Shown: positions 55,396 through 64,000 of the stretch, piece by piece
Layout of the letters: each line of letters begins with the position of its first letter
Numbering within the stretch: the first letter of the stretch is position 1
NCBI RefSeq assembly: GCF_000515415.1
Contig: NZ_KI911783.1
Coordinates: 3,028,392-3,092,391, forward strand
DNA: 64,000 nt
Reading direction: 5' to 3'
Source: Bradyrhizobium sp. WSM1417
GTDB lineage: Bacteria; Pseudomonadota; Alphaproteobacteria; Rhizobiales; Xanthobacteraceae
Program-made: the position numbers and the translations under genes
The notes under the pieces: generated by a model
What the model was told of the DNA's origin: nothing
The model's database searches: none
Seen by the model: only the letters and a program-made list of their open reading frames with translations

Positions 55396-58300
55396 TCACG
55401 CCACGTTCTGGTCGAGAATGTCCACCGCCTCTTGCAGGTTCACCGACACCAGCTGCGAGACGCCGCGTTCGGCCATGGTGACGCCGAACAGGCGGTTCAT
55501 CCGCGCCATCGTGATCGGGTTGTGGGTGATGATGATGAAGCGCGTGTCGGTCGAGGCGGTCATCTCGTGCAACAGGTTGCAATAGCGCTCGACGTTGTGG
55601 TCGTCGAGCGGAGCGTCGACTTCGTCCAGCACGCAGATCGGCGAGGGGTTGGTGAGGAACACCGCGAAGATCAGCGCCATCGCCGTCAACGCCTGCTCAC
55701 CGCCGGAGAGCAGCGACAGCGTCTGCGGCTTCTTGCCCGGCGGCTTGGCGATGATTTCGAGGCCGGCTTCAAGAGGGTCATCGCTCTCGATCAAATGCAG
55801 CGCGGCTTCGCCGCCACCGAACAGCTCGACGAACAGGCGCTTGAAGTGGTTGTTGACGACCTCGAACGACGTCAGCAACCGCTCGCGCGCCTCCTTGTTG
55901 AGGCTCTGGATGCCCTGGCGCAGCCGCTTGATGGCCTCGACGAGGTCGTCGCGCTCGGTGACCAGACCGTTGTGCTGGGTCTCGACCTCGCGCAGCTCTT
56001 CCTCGGCGCGCAAATTGACAGCCCCCAGGCGCTCGCGATCGCGGCGCATCTTTTCGAGGTCTTCCTCGATATCGTGCAGCGGCGGTAGCTCCGTGCCGGG
56101 TTCGATCTCGGCGAGGCCGGCAACGGCCTGCGGTTCGACTTCCAGCATGTCGCGGATCTCGCGCTCGATGTCCTCGAGCCGGCGCCGCGCGCCTTCCATG
56201 CGCTCCTCGGCGCGGGCGGTGGCCTCGCGCGAGCTCGACAGCGCCTCCAGCGTCAGCTTGGCGACGCGATCGGTCTCGGCCATCGCGTTTTCCGCGGTCG
56301 CCAGCGCGTCAGCGGCCATGCGGCGGTCGTTCTCGGCGTATTCGATCTCGGTGATCAGCGCGCTACGCTTCTCCGCGAACACGGCCGGCGCGTTCTCGAG
56401 ATCGCTGCGCTCGATCGTAAGCTCGGCAATGCGGGCCTGAATGGTGTCGATATGCGAGGCGGCACTCTCCTTGCGGTTCTGCCACTCGGTGCGTTCGGCG
56501 AGGATCGCCTGCACGCGGCGGTCGGCCAGCTCGGCTTCGCGCGCCAGCGCCTGGGCCTCGGCGCGGACCTGGGCGGCCATGCGGCGATGGCCTTCGATGT
56601 CGCTGCGGACGGCGGCGAGACGGGTTTCGGTGTCCTCGCTCGACGGCAGCTCGGAGATCCCGGCTTCGGCGTATTCGTAGGCGGCTTCGGCCTCGGCACG
56701 GTCGGCGGCCAGGCGGCTGTGCGCTTCCGACAGCGTCGCCTTGCGCGCGGCGTGGCGGCTGATCTCGCGCTCGACCGTGGCATGGCGCTCGCGCGCGACG
56801 TTGAGCTCGCGCTGCGCGGCGCGCCAGGCTTCGCGGCTCGCACCTTCGGTGCTGGCGGCCATCTGCAGCTCGGCCTCGGCGTTCTCCAGCGCCTGACGCT
56901 TGATCTGCGCGTCGATGCGGGCCTGCTCCAGCTCGTTCTCGATGTCGACGAGGCGGGCGCGCTCGGCAAGCCGCCGTGCTGCGCCGGTCGGCGCGTGGGC
57001 GGCTGCGACAAAACCGTCCCAGCGCCAGACGTCGCCTTCGGGCGAGACCAGCCGCTGGCCGGTCTTGAGCTGCGAGACCAGCTCGGCGCCGCGCTCGCGC
57101 GGCACCACGCCGATCTGCGCCAGGCGGCGGGTCAGCTCGGCCGGGGCCTGAACGTGGTTGGCGAGAGGCACGACGCCTTCGGGCAGTTCCGGATCGCCCT
57201 CGGTAACGCCGGCATTGGTCCAGCGCATCGGCGCGGACGGATCGACCGGGGCATCGAGATCGTCGCCAAGCGCCGCGCCGATCGCCTTTTCGAATCCCTT
57301 GTCGACGGTGATGCCGTCGATGATCGGCGGCCACAGATTCTTGGTCTCGCCGTTGAGGATCTTGGAGATCGTGCGCGCCTCGGTATCGAGCCGCTGCACG
57401 CGCTTGTCGGCTTCGACGAGCGGCGAGCGCGAGGATTCCAGCGTCTGCCGCGCGGCGACGTGCGCGGCTTCGCTGGCCTGAGCGGCGGCTTCCGAGGCTG
57501 CCAGCGTCTGCTCGGCGTTCTCGACCGTCGCGGTCAGCTCGCCGAGATCGCCGAAGCCGCCGGTCGCCTCGGTGAGCTTCTGCTCTTCCGCCGCGACGTT
57601 CGAAATCTCCTGGTCGAGCCGGGCGAGCTTGTCGCGGTGGGTGCGAACGTTGGCTTCGAGCTGATTGCGCTTGGCGGTGAGGTCGGCGAGCGCGGTGGTG
57701 AGCTCGGCGAACTGCTGCTCGGTTTCGGTCAGCACCGCCTCGGCTTCGGCGACACGCTCGTCGACGCCGGAACGCTTCTCGACGCGCGACTTGATCTCTT
57801 CCTTCAGCTCGGCATCTTCGGCGTCGAGGCGCTGCAGCGCGACATCGGCGTCCATGGTCTGCTGCTGGGCGCGCGAGATGTCGCCTTCGAACTGGGCGAG
57901 GCGCCGCTCGAGCTCCGCGACGCGCTCCTTGGCGCGCTCTTCCTCGCGATCGAGCAACTCTCGGGCGTTGGTCAGGCGCTGCAGCCCCGCCGCGGCGCGC
58001 GCTTCGGCATCGCGCAGCGCCGGCATTTCGGCAGCGCGGATCGCCTGGATGCGGGCGGCCTCGGCCTGGTGCTGGGTACGCTCGGCCATCTCGCGGACCG
58101 CGAGATCGTGGGTGTGGCCGGATTCGTTGACGTCGGCATGGGCGCCGATCCAGCGCAGATGGAACAGGGTTGCTTCGGCCTTGCGGACCTTGGCCGCAAC
58201 TTCGCGATAGCGCACGGCTTGGCGCGCCTGCTTCTTCAGGCCTTCCATCTGCCCGGCGAGCTGGCCGATCACGTCCTCGACACGGGTGAGGTTGGTTTCG

Positions 58301-58860
58301 GCCGCCTTGAGCCGCAGCTCGGCTTCGTGGCGGCGGGCGTGCAGGCCGGCGACGCCGGCGGCGTCTTCCAGCACGCGGCGGCGCTGCTCGGGCTTGGCCT
58401 GAATGATCTCGCCGATCTTGCCCTGGTGGACGAGGGCAGGCGAGCGCGCGCCGGTGGCAGCGTCGGCGAACAGAATCTGCACGTCGCGGGCGCGCACGTC
58501 GCGGCCGTTGATGCGGTAGACCGAACCGGCCTCGCGCTCGATACGGCGGGAAATTTCCAGAAGCTGGCTGTCGTTCATCGCCGCCGGCGCGGTGCGATCG
58601 GAATTGTCGATCGTCATCGTCACTTCGGCGTGGTTGCGCGCGGGACGATTGCCGGAGCCGGCGAAGATCACCGCATCCATGTCGGCGGCGCGCAGCGACT
58701 TGTAGGATGTCTCGCCCATCGCCCAGCGCAGCGCCTCGACGAGATTCGACTTGCCGCAGCCGTTAGGGCCGACCACGCCGGTCAGTCCGGGCTCAATGAC
58801 GAAGTCCGTGGCCTCAACGAAGGACTTGAAGCCGTGAAGGCGCAGGCGGGTGATTTTCAT
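55396..58860 (-). CDS. smc: SMC chromosome segregation ATPase
   Basis: 1154 residues. Walker A GPNGCGKSN at 31-39; signature LLSGGEQALTAMALIFA and Walker B ICVLDEVDAPLDDHN near the C-terminus; two long coiled coils around a hinge (about 500-650). Condenses and separates chromosomes with ScpA/B. ATG at 58860; a GTG two codons before is not needed. The flanking genes are Rsm22-like and DsbA-like. Confidence 0.97.
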   Translation of the reverse strand: MKITRLRLHGFKSFVEATDFVIEPGLTGVVGPNGCGKSNLVEALRWAMGETSYKSLRAADMDAVIFAGSGNRPARNHAEVTMTIDNSDRTAPAAMNDSQLLEISRRIEREAGSVYRINGRDVRARDVQILFADAATGARSPALVHQGKIGEIIQAKPEQRRRVLEDAAGVAGLHARRHEAELRLKAAETNLTRVEDVIGQLAGQMEGLKKQARQAVRYREVAAKVRKAEATLFHLRWIGAHADVNESGHTHDLAVREMAERTQHQAEAARIQAIRAAEMPALRDAEARAAAGLQRLTNARELLDREEERAKERVAELERRLAQFEGDISRAQQQTMDADVALQRLDAEDAELKEEIKSRVEKRSGVDERVAEAEAVLTETEQQFAELTTALADLTAKRNQLEANVRTHRDKLARLDQEISNVAAEEQKLTEATGGFGDLGELTATVENAEQTLAASEAAAQASEAAHVAARQTLESSRSPLVEADKRVQRLDTEARTISKILNGETKNLWPPIIDGITVDKGFEKAIGAALGDDLDAPVDPSAPMRWTNAGVTEGDPELPEGVVPLANHVQAPAELTRRLAQIGVVPRERGAELVSQLKTGQRLVSPEGDVWRWDGFVAAAHAPTGAARRLAERARLVDIENELEQARIDAQIKRQALENAEAELQMAASTEGASREAWRAAQRELNVARERHATVEREISRHAARKATLSEAHSRLAADRAEAEAAYEYAEAGISELPSSEDTETRLAAVRSDIEGHRRMAAQVRAEAQALAREAELADRRVQAILAERTEWQNRKESAASHIDTIQARIAELTIERSDLENAPAVFAEKRSALITEIEYAENDRRMAADALATAENAMAETDRVAKLTLEALSSSREATARAEERMEGARRRLEDIEREIRDMLEVEPQAVAGLAEIEPGTELPPLHDIEEDLEKMRRDRERLGAVNLRAEEELREVETQHNGLVTERDDLVEAIKRLRQGIQSLNKEARERLLTSFEVVNNHFKRLFVELFGGGEAALHLIESDDPLEAGLEIIAKPPGKKPQTLSLLSGGEQALTAMALIFAVFLTNPSPICVLDEVDAPLDDHNVERYCNLLHEMTASTDTRFIIITHNPITMARMNRLFGVTMAERGVSQLVSVNLQEAVDILDQNVA

Positions 58861-59077
58861 AAGCACGCATCTCTGTTGGCAGGCGCGAATCCCCCTGCCG
58901 GGACAATACCATGGAAGGCAATGTCGGTATCCGGGCGAGTCGCGCGAGGCGCCTCATGCGGCTGGACAATGGCCGCGGTGCGCCGCGAGGGCAACCGGCG
59001 AAAGCCGCTTTTCCCAAGGGATTTATGCCGGGAAAGATACGGCTATCGAGATGCGAATCAGAATCTTGACGAGCGAA

Positions 59078-59794
59078 TCAGCTCTTGAGCAGCGGATTGA
59101 TCTTCTTGGCGAATTCCTCGAACGAGGTCTCGCCCTTGATCTTCTCGCCGTTGACGAAGAACGTCGGCGTCGAATCGACCTTCAGAACGTCGCTGGCATA
59201 TTTCTGGTCGGCGGCGATCTTGTCGAGCAGCGCCTGGTCCTTCAGGCAGGCCTCGACCTGCTGCTGGGTGAGACCGGCCTGCTTGCCGATCCGCGTCAGG
59301 GTCTCCGTGGTGTTCTTCACCACCCAGTCGTTCTGCTGGCGGAACAGCATGTCGGTGACGGCAAAGTATTTCGGCGCGTCGCCATTGGCGATGCAGCGCG
59401 ACAGCATCGAACCGGCGGCGGCTTTGATGTCGAGCGGGAACTCGCGGAAGACGTAACGCACCTTGCCGGTGTCGATGTATTCCGACTTGATCTTGGGAAA
59501 CACTTGCTCATTGAAGGCCGCGCAATGCGGACAGGTCATCGAGGCGTATTCGGTGATGGTGACGGCGGCGTCCTTCGGGCCCAGCGCCATGTCGGGCAGC
59601 GACACCGGCTTGGCCACGTCGCCAGCCGCCGGCTGCGCCATGGCTTCGGGGATCATGGCATCGGAGATGAACCGCAGTGGCGAGAACCCGGCGAGCGCGG
59701 CAAGCCCGGTCAGCGACAGCATCGAGGTGAAGGCGCGGCGGGTGATGATCAAGGTCGGCTCCCGGATTGGCGTGGTCTCGCCCAAAATTCCCAT
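59078..59794 (-). CDS. DsbA-like thiol-disulfide protein
   Basis: 238 residues. Twin-arginine-like start TRRAFTSMLSLTGLAALAGF, then a thioredoxin fold with CPHC in YASMTCPHCAAFNEQVF and cis-Pro loop VDSTPTFFVNGEKIKG. Exported disulfide oxidoreductase, close to the DsbA/BdbD-type proteins; reducing or oxidising direction cannot be said. Upstream of smc, 217 bp away. Confidence 0.92.
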   Translation of the reverse strand: MGILGETTPIREPTLIITRRAFTSMLSLTGLAALAGFSPLRFISDAMIPEAMAQPAAGDVAKPVSLPDMALGPKDAAVTITEYASMTCPHCAAFNEQVFPKIKSEYIDTGKVRYVFREFPLDIKAAAGSMLSRCIANGDAPKYFAVTDMLFRQQNDWVVKNTTETLTRIGKQAGLTQQQVEACLKDQALLDKIAADQKYASDVLKVDSTPTFFVNGEKIKGETSFEEFAKKINPLLKS

Positions 59795-59879
59795 TCAGAC
59801 GGCCTGTCGCTAGCTTGAAACGTCGCTTGAGGCAATGGCGAGCGGCAAGGAGAGGTCCAGTTTGGCCGCAGAATAAGGC

Positions 59880-60374
59880 TCAATTTCGCTTGATGGCGGC
59901 CCCGAGGCGCGCCAGCGCCGACTTCAATTGTTCATCTTCGATGTCGCCCAGGCGCTCAGCCACCTCGGCCACCGATTTGGCGTCCGGCGGGGCGGGCCGG
60001 GTTGGCCGGCGGGCGCGCGACAGAGGGGCCTGGCGGAAGGCCAGCTTGCCGACCGCGCTCCAGCCGAAGAAGCGGTTGACCCGCTGCAGGATCACATCGG
60101 CGGAGTGCTGGATCTCCAGCGCCATCGGCCCCTCGACTCGCAGCACCAGCGTGGCGGGCTCCTGCGGCTGACCCTCGACCGGCCGCGGCCATTGCATCTT
60201 GAGCGGCTCGGCATGGGCCGCGATCTCCGGTCCGGCAATCTGCGCCCACCGCGTCACCAACTCGCGCGCGGCAAAACCCTGCTTGGCATAGGCCTCGGCG
60301 AAGACGTCGTTGAGCAGGAGCGACAGCGGCTTGGCGCTGATAGGACCGGGTTTCATGGGGCGAAGCTTGGACAT
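59880..60374 (-). CDS. DUF721/DciA-like protein
   Basis: 164 residues. LSLLLNDVFAEAYAKQGFAARELVTRWAQIAGPEIAAHAEPLKM, then ATLVLRVEGPMALEIQHSADVILQRVNRFFG is DUF721, the DciA family. DciA helps load the replicative helicase in bacteria without DnaC. C-terminal part is basic and disordered. Divergent from mutY, which is its usual neighbour. Confidence 0.88.
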   Translation of the reverse strand: MSKLRPMKPGPISAKPLSLLLNDVFAEAYAKQGFAARELVTRWAQIAGPEIAAHAEPLKMQWPRPVEGQPQEPATLVLRVEGPMALEIQHSADVILQRVNRFFGWSAVGKLAFRQAPLSRARRPTRPAPPDAKSVAEVAERLGDIEDEQLKSALARLGAAIKRN

Positions 60375-60496
60375 GGGACCTTATAGCACTCCGCCGCGTC
60401 GGCCACAGGCTCTTCGCCGCGAAGAAAAACGTGGACGCCCGCGACAAGCGTGGGCACGACGTGGAGAGATCGACGCATTGCCGTTACAGTGCGAAC

Positions 60497-61618
60497 ATGA
60501 GCCCCAAATCCGCCCTCAAGGCGAAATCGGAACCCGTTCAGCCGGAGACCTCGTCGCGTCCGCTCGCGCTGCTCGATTGGTACGACCTCCACCGCCGCCG
60601 CTTGCCCTGGCGCGCTGCGCCCGGCGAGGCATCCGACCCTTACCGCGTCTGGCTGTCCGAGATCATGCTGCAGCAGACCACGGTGAAGGCGGTCGGGCCC
60701 TATTTCGAAAAATTCGTCGCGCGCTGGCCCGATGTCACCGCACTCGGGCGGGCCTCGCAAGACGACGTGCTGCGGATGTGGGCCGGGCTCGGCTATTATT
60801 CTCGCGCCCGTAATCTCCATGCCTGCGCGGTCGCGGTGACGCGCGAGCACGGTGGCGCCTTTCCCGACACCGAAGTGGGCCTGCGTGCGCTGCCGGGCAT
60901 CGGGCCCTATACGGCGGCAGCGATCGCGGCGATCGCGTTCGACCGCCGCACCATGCCGGTCGACGGCAACATCGAACGCGTGGTCTCGCGGCTCTTTGCA
61001 GTTGAAGAAGAGCTCCCGCAGGCCAAGCCGCTGATTCAGGAGTTGGCTGCGACGCTGCTTGCCGATTCTCGCGCCGGCGACGAGAAGTCTCGCGCCGGTG
61101 ATAGCGCGCAGGCGCTGATGGATCTGGGGGCCTCGATCTGCACGCCGAAAAAGCCGGCTTGCTCGCTATGCCCGCTGAACGAGGGCTGCACGGCGCGCGC
61201 ACTGGGAACGCAAGACACGTTTCCGCGCAAGGCGCCGAAGAAGAGCGGCGCGCTACGGCGCGGCGCCGCCTTCGTTGTCACGCGCGGCGACGACCTTCTC
61301 GTCCGCAGTCGTCCCGAAAAGGGTCTGCTCGGCGGCATGACCGAGGTACCGGGGTCGGATTGGCTGGCCGGGCAGGACGATGCCAAGGCAAAACAGCAGG
61401 CACCCGAGCTGAAGGGGCTGTCGCGCTGGCAGCGCAAGGTAGGTGTGGTCACCCACGTCTTCACGCATTTTCCGCTGGAACTGGTGGTCTACACCGCGAG
61501 GGCCGAAGCGCGGACGCGGGCACCCGCGGGCATGCGCTGGGTGCCCATCGCCACGCTCGCCGACGAAGCGTTGCCCAACGTCATGCGCAAGGTGATTGCG
61601 CATGGATTGGATCCCTAG
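60497..61618 (+). CDS. mutY: A/G-specific adenine DNA glycosylase
   Basis: 373 residues. Removes adenine opposite 8-oxoG. Catalytic E55 (SEIMLQQTTV), helix-hairpin-helix LPGIGPYTAAAIAAIA with D156 (PVDGNIERV), FeS Cys215, 222, 225, 231 (CX6CX2CX5C), and a C-terminal Nudix-like domain for 8-oxoG recognition. ATG at 60497; the earlier in-frame ATG at 60431 is 22 residues longer without support. A short Asp/Arg/Ser insert lies near residues 191-203. Confidence 0.96.
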   Translation: MSPKSALKAKSEPVQPETSSRPLALLDWYDLHRRRLPWRAAPGEASDPYRVWLSEIMLQQTTVKAVGPYFEKFVARWPDVTALGRASQDDVLRMWAGLGYYSRARNLHACAVAVTREHGGAFPDTEVGLRALPGIGPYTAAAIAAIAFDRRTMPVDGNIERVVSRLFAVEEELPQAKPLIQELAATLLADSRAGDEKSRAGDSAQALMDLGASICTPKKPACSLCPLNEGCTARALGTQDTFPRKAPKKSGALRRGAAFVVTRGDDLLVRSRPEKGLLGGMTEVPGSDWLAGQDDAKAKQQAPELKGLSRWQRKVGVVTHVFTHFPLELVVYTARAEARTRAPAGMRWVPIATLADEALPNVMRKVIAHGLDP

Positions 61619-61686
61619 CAGCCCATCCTGCTGACAAGATGCTGGCAGCAGGCCTGCGTTAGCTGTGGTCGGCAACGGAGGCTCCC

Positions 61687-62109
61687 ATGATCAAGACCGC
61701 GCTCGACAACTTTCCCAAGCCGCCCTGTGCCGAGCTATTGGGGTGGCGCCTGCTCGACGCCCGCCCCGGGGAAGGCTGGATCAAGCTCGCCTTCGACGGC
61801 AAGCCGGAGTTCTGCAATCCGGCCGGCTTCATCCAGGGCGGCATGCTCTCGGCCATGCTCGACGACACGATGGGCCCCGCCGTGCTGGTGATGAGCGAGG
61901 GCCGGCTCTACACCACCACCATCAGCATGACCGTGAATTTCCTGGCGCCCGCGAAGCCCGGACCGATCATCGGCGAGGCCAAGGTGACGCAGCTCGGCAG
62001 GACGATTGCGTTCGTCGAGGCAAAGCTGATGGCGGAAGACGGTACGCTGCTGGCGACGGCGACCGCGAGCGAGCGGCTGCTCGAAGCGGCGAGGGTGGTG
62101 GGCAAATAG
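61687..62109 (+). CDS. PaaI-type hotdog thioesterase
   Basis: 140 residues. Hotdog fold with NPAGFIQGGMLSAMLDDTMGPA, where the usual HGG is QGG, a variant seen in this family. Likely hydrolyses an aryl- or acyl-CoA; acid/base residues (Asp in LDDTMG) are present. Follows mutY by 68 bp with a weak ribosome site GGAGGCTCCC. Confidence 0.87.
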   Translation: MIKTALDNFPKPPCAELLGWRLLDARPGEGWIKLAFDGKPEFCNPAGFIQGGMLSAMLDDTMGPAVLVMSEGRLYTTTISMTVNFLAPAKPGPIIGEAKVTQLGRTIAFVEAKLMAEDGTLLATATASERLLEAARVVGK

Positions 62110-62119
62110 CTGCCGCGCA

Positions 62120-62300
62120 CTCTTCCTTCCTTCTCGCCTTGCGGGAGAAGGTGGCGCGAAGCGCCGGATGAGGGGTATCTCTCGGCGAGGTCAATTTGTC
62201 AGAGATGTGCTCGCGGAGACAGACCCCTCACCTGAGTGAGTCCGCGTCTACCGGCGTCGCTGCCCTCTCCCGCAAGGGGCGAGGGCGCATCAACGTGCGT
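62120..62300. repeat. REP-like palindromic repeat
   Basis: TTCTCGCCTTGCGGGAGAAG near 62131 has stem TTCTC/GAGAA, and CCCTCTCCCGCAAGGGGCGAGGG near 62262 a second, with 'GATGAGGGG' and 'CCCCTCACC' inverted between. The wording resembles the repeats at 1473-1612. It fills the gap between convergent genes. Confidence 0.65.
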
Positions 62301-62318
62301 CTCGCTTCGTGCGAATAC

Positions 62319-63596
62319 TCATTTCGTCGCGCGCGCACCCGCGCTCACGATCGGCGGCTTCGCATTCAGCGCTTCGACCTGGAAGCCAGCGACGCGCTTG
62401 TAGTTGGCGGCAACATCCTCCAGCTCCTGTTGCGACAGCACGTCAGTGACGACCTTGTAGCCATCCGGCGCGCGCTCCTCGACCAGCTGCATCACCTGTT
62501 CGGGGCCGTTCTTGCGGTTGAGCAGGACGAGACTGGTGGTTGCAGGCCGCCGCTCGGCCTCATAGGCGAGCAGGGCCGCCTGCGTCGGGCCGTGCACCAG
62601 GATCTCGCGGGTGATGGTGCGGGCATCGAGGATCGCCTGCGAGGCGCCGTTGGAGCCGATCGGATACATCGGATGTGCGGCGTCGCCCATCAGCGTGACG
62701 CGGCCGAAGGTCCATTGCGACACCGGATCGCGGTCGACCAGCGGATATTCATAGGCGTGCGGACAGTTCTTGATCAGGCCGGGCACGTCGAGCCAGTCGA
62801 ACTGCCAGCTCTCGAACCAAGGCAAGAACTCCTCCAGCCGCGCGGTGCGGTTATAGTCCTCGCGACGCCATTGATAGGTCGGCGGCATGTGGCGCTCGGC
62901 AACCCAATTGATCAGATGGTTGCCCGCGGCGTCCGGCTCCTTCGAGATCGGATAGCAGACGAATTTCAGGATCTCGTGGCCGGCCATGATCATGGTGCGG
63001 CCACTGAGGAAGGCCTTTGCAGGTGTGACGCCGCGCCAGAGGATGCGGCCGTTCCAGATCGGCGGGCCTTCGTCGGGATAAAGTTTTTCACGCGCGGCGG
63101 AATGGATGCCGTCGGCGGCGATCAGGATCGTGCCGTCGTAAGTCCCCGCGGCCTTGCCGGTGGCCTTGTCGATGAAATCGGCGCGCACGCCGTCGGCGGT
63201 TTCGCTCCAGCCGCTCAGATGATGGCTGGTGAGGATGTTGTCGCGACCGAGGCGCTCGATCGCGGTGTCGAGCAGCAATTGCTGGAGCGTGCCGCGATGG
63301 ATCGAAAACTGCGGCCATTTATAGCCGGCCTCCAGCCCGCGCGGCTCGCTCCAGATCGGTTTGCCGTGCTTGGAGAAATAGGCGAGCTCGCGGGTGCGCA
63401 CGCCGCTCGCATCGAGCTTGTCCATCAGCCCGAGCTCGATCAGCTCGCGCACCGCATGCGGCAGCACGTTGATGCCGACACCGAGCGGCCGCAGTTCGGC
63501 GACGCTCTCGAACACTTTTACGGGAATGCCGATTCCGTGCAGGCTGAGCGCAAGCGTCAGCCCGCCGATGCCGCCACCGGCGATGAGTACGGTCAT
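62319..63596 (-). CDS. FAD-dependent monooxygenase (PhzS/salicylate-hydroxylase type)
   Basis: 425 residues. N-terminal FAD dinucleotide motif VLIAGGGIGGLTLALSLHG, DG-like ILIAADGIHSAAR, and GRVTLMGDAAHPMYPIGSNGASQAI, the class A flavoprotein hydroxylase fingerprint. It is closest in pattern to PhzS-like flavin-dependent oxidoreductases. Substrate unknown; probably aromatic. The ATG at 63596 is the natural start. Divergent from the GST gene. Confidence 0.9.
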   Translation of the reverse strand: MTVLIAGGGIGGLTLALSLHGIGIPVKVFESVAELRPLGVGINVLPHAVRELIELGLMDKLDASGVRTRELAYFSKHGKPIWSEPRGLEAGYKWPQFSIHRGTLQQLLLDTAIERLGRDNILTSHHLSGWSETADGVRADFIDKATGKAAGTYDGTILIAADGIHSAAREKLYPDEGPPIWNGRILWRGVTPAKAFLSGRTMIMAGHEILKFVCYPISKEPDAAGNHLINWVAERHMPPTYQWRREDYNRTARLEEFLPWFESWQFDWLDVPGLIKNCPHAYEYPLVDRDPVSQWTFGRVTLMGDAAHPMYPIGSNGASQAILDARTITREILVHGPTQAALLAYEAERRPATTSLVLLNRKNGPEQVMQLVEERAPDGYKVVTDVLSQQELEDVAANYKRVAGFQVEALNAKPPIVSAGARATK

Positions 63597-63737
63597 GGGA
63601 AAGCCCCTCCAACTCGGGGCGTCTTGGCACAGCCGGGCGCCGGTGGGCAACTGCGAAGAGCAAGAGCGCCGAGAACGCTGTGCTATGGACCTCGGGCCCC
63701 GCAGCCGTTACCTTCCACCTTTCCCATGAGGTCCGAC

Positions 63738-64000
63738 ATGCTCAAGCTCTACTACGCCACCGGCACCTGCGCGCTCGCCACCTACATCACCCTGGAAGAA
63801 GCCGGCGCCGACTACGCGGCGGAGCGACTGAGCTTCAAGACCAACCAGCAAAACAGCGCGGAGTACCTCGCGATCAACCCGAAAGGCCGCGTGCCCGCGC
63901 TGGTGACTGATCGCGGCGTCCTGACCGAGACCCCGGCGATGCTGGCCTATCTCGCCCAGACCTTCCCCAAGGCGAAGCTGGCGCCGCTCGACGATCCCTT
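63738..64000 (+). CDS. Glutathione S-transferase, 3'-truncated by window edge
   Basis: 87 residues seen. N-terminal thioredoxin-like domain: MLKLYYATGTCALATYITLEEAGADY, NPKGRVPALVTDRGVLTETPAMLAYLAQTF. The Cys10 in TGTCALA and the cis-Pro VPAL fit bacterial beta-class GSTs. ATG at 63738 has GAGG before it; 63726 is in frame too. The C-terminal helical domain lies beyond the window. Confidence 0.88.
   Translation, partial: MLKLYYATGTCALATYITLEEAGADYAAERLSFKTNQQNSAEYLAINPKGRVPALVTDRGVLTETPAMLAYLAQTFPKAKLAPLDDP

Noticed and set aside
56452..59088. 878-codon plus-strand frame opposite smc
   Set aside because: Shadow of the SMC coiled coils; no domain seen.

Overview
The window reads as a contiguous piece of an alphaproteobacterial, Bradyrhizobium-like chromosome. 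Evidence: high GC, a cytochrome b/c1 fusion gene (fbcH) behind a Rieske gene, a fused anthranilate synthase trpE(G) behind a Trp-Trp leader peptide, an AceA of the long type (543 residues), an IS481-family element, and several families of palindromic intergenic repeats. Species assignment is inference; no rRNA or tRNA gene was seen.

Layout. 0-3.5 kb: end of htpX, a TPR protein, a Lys-tailed small protein, an exported HEXXH protein and a small conserved protein. 3.5-4.8 kb: a complete IS481-family element with 5-bp target duplication, sitting in the loop of a REP-like palindrome. 4.9-8.5 kb: a ScfR/RamB-type regulator divergent from isocitrate lyase (glyoxylate bypass). 8.6-14.3 kb: phosphoesterase, Nudix, GT2/DUF2304 and polytopic membrane protein, two GNAT acetyltransferases. 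14.4-17.3 kb: TonB-dependent receptor plus DUF2946 protein behind a near-perfect Zur-type palindrome, so probably zinc uptake. 17.4-24.2 kb: overlapping MoxR ATPase / DUF58 / DUF4159 / membrane protein operon. 24.5-28.1 kb: DUF1285, CoA-type Nudix, small membrane protein, CCA-adding enzyme and TauE exporter, tightly coupled. 28.1-39.2 kb: an accessory-looking stretch with an unusual 1193-residue LuxR-type protein carrying a degenerate receiver and a His-rich repeat tail, an MRJP-like exported protein, a channel-like protein, a TauD-type dioxygenase, a DUF1127-signal-periplasmic fusion, and a decayed ToxR/TolB-type regulator. 39.2-47.3 kb: DUF2158, HAD, hemF, queD, queE, trmL, fbcF, fbcH, dienelactone hydrolase, a ParE-type toxin-antitoxin pair. 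47.4-50.3 kb: trp leader, trpE(G), apt. 50.3-54.2 kb: GIY-YIG protein, two adjacent ParA/MinD-like P-loop proteins, an M48 peptidase and LemA. 54.3-62.1 kb: Rsm22-like methyltransferase, smc, DsbA-like, DciA-like, mutY, thioesterase. 62.3-64 kb: FAD monooxygenase and the start of a GST.

Most of the window is ordinary core genome. The best candidates for new biology are the LuxR-type protein at 28.6-32.2 kb, the DUF1127 fusion with its duplicated 30-bp upstream sites (36.7-37.8 kb), the tandem P-loop pair at 50.7-52.2 kb, the TTACA array between the ScfR-type regulator and aceA, and the insertion of the IS into a REP loop. All family assignments were made by reading motifs, without database search.
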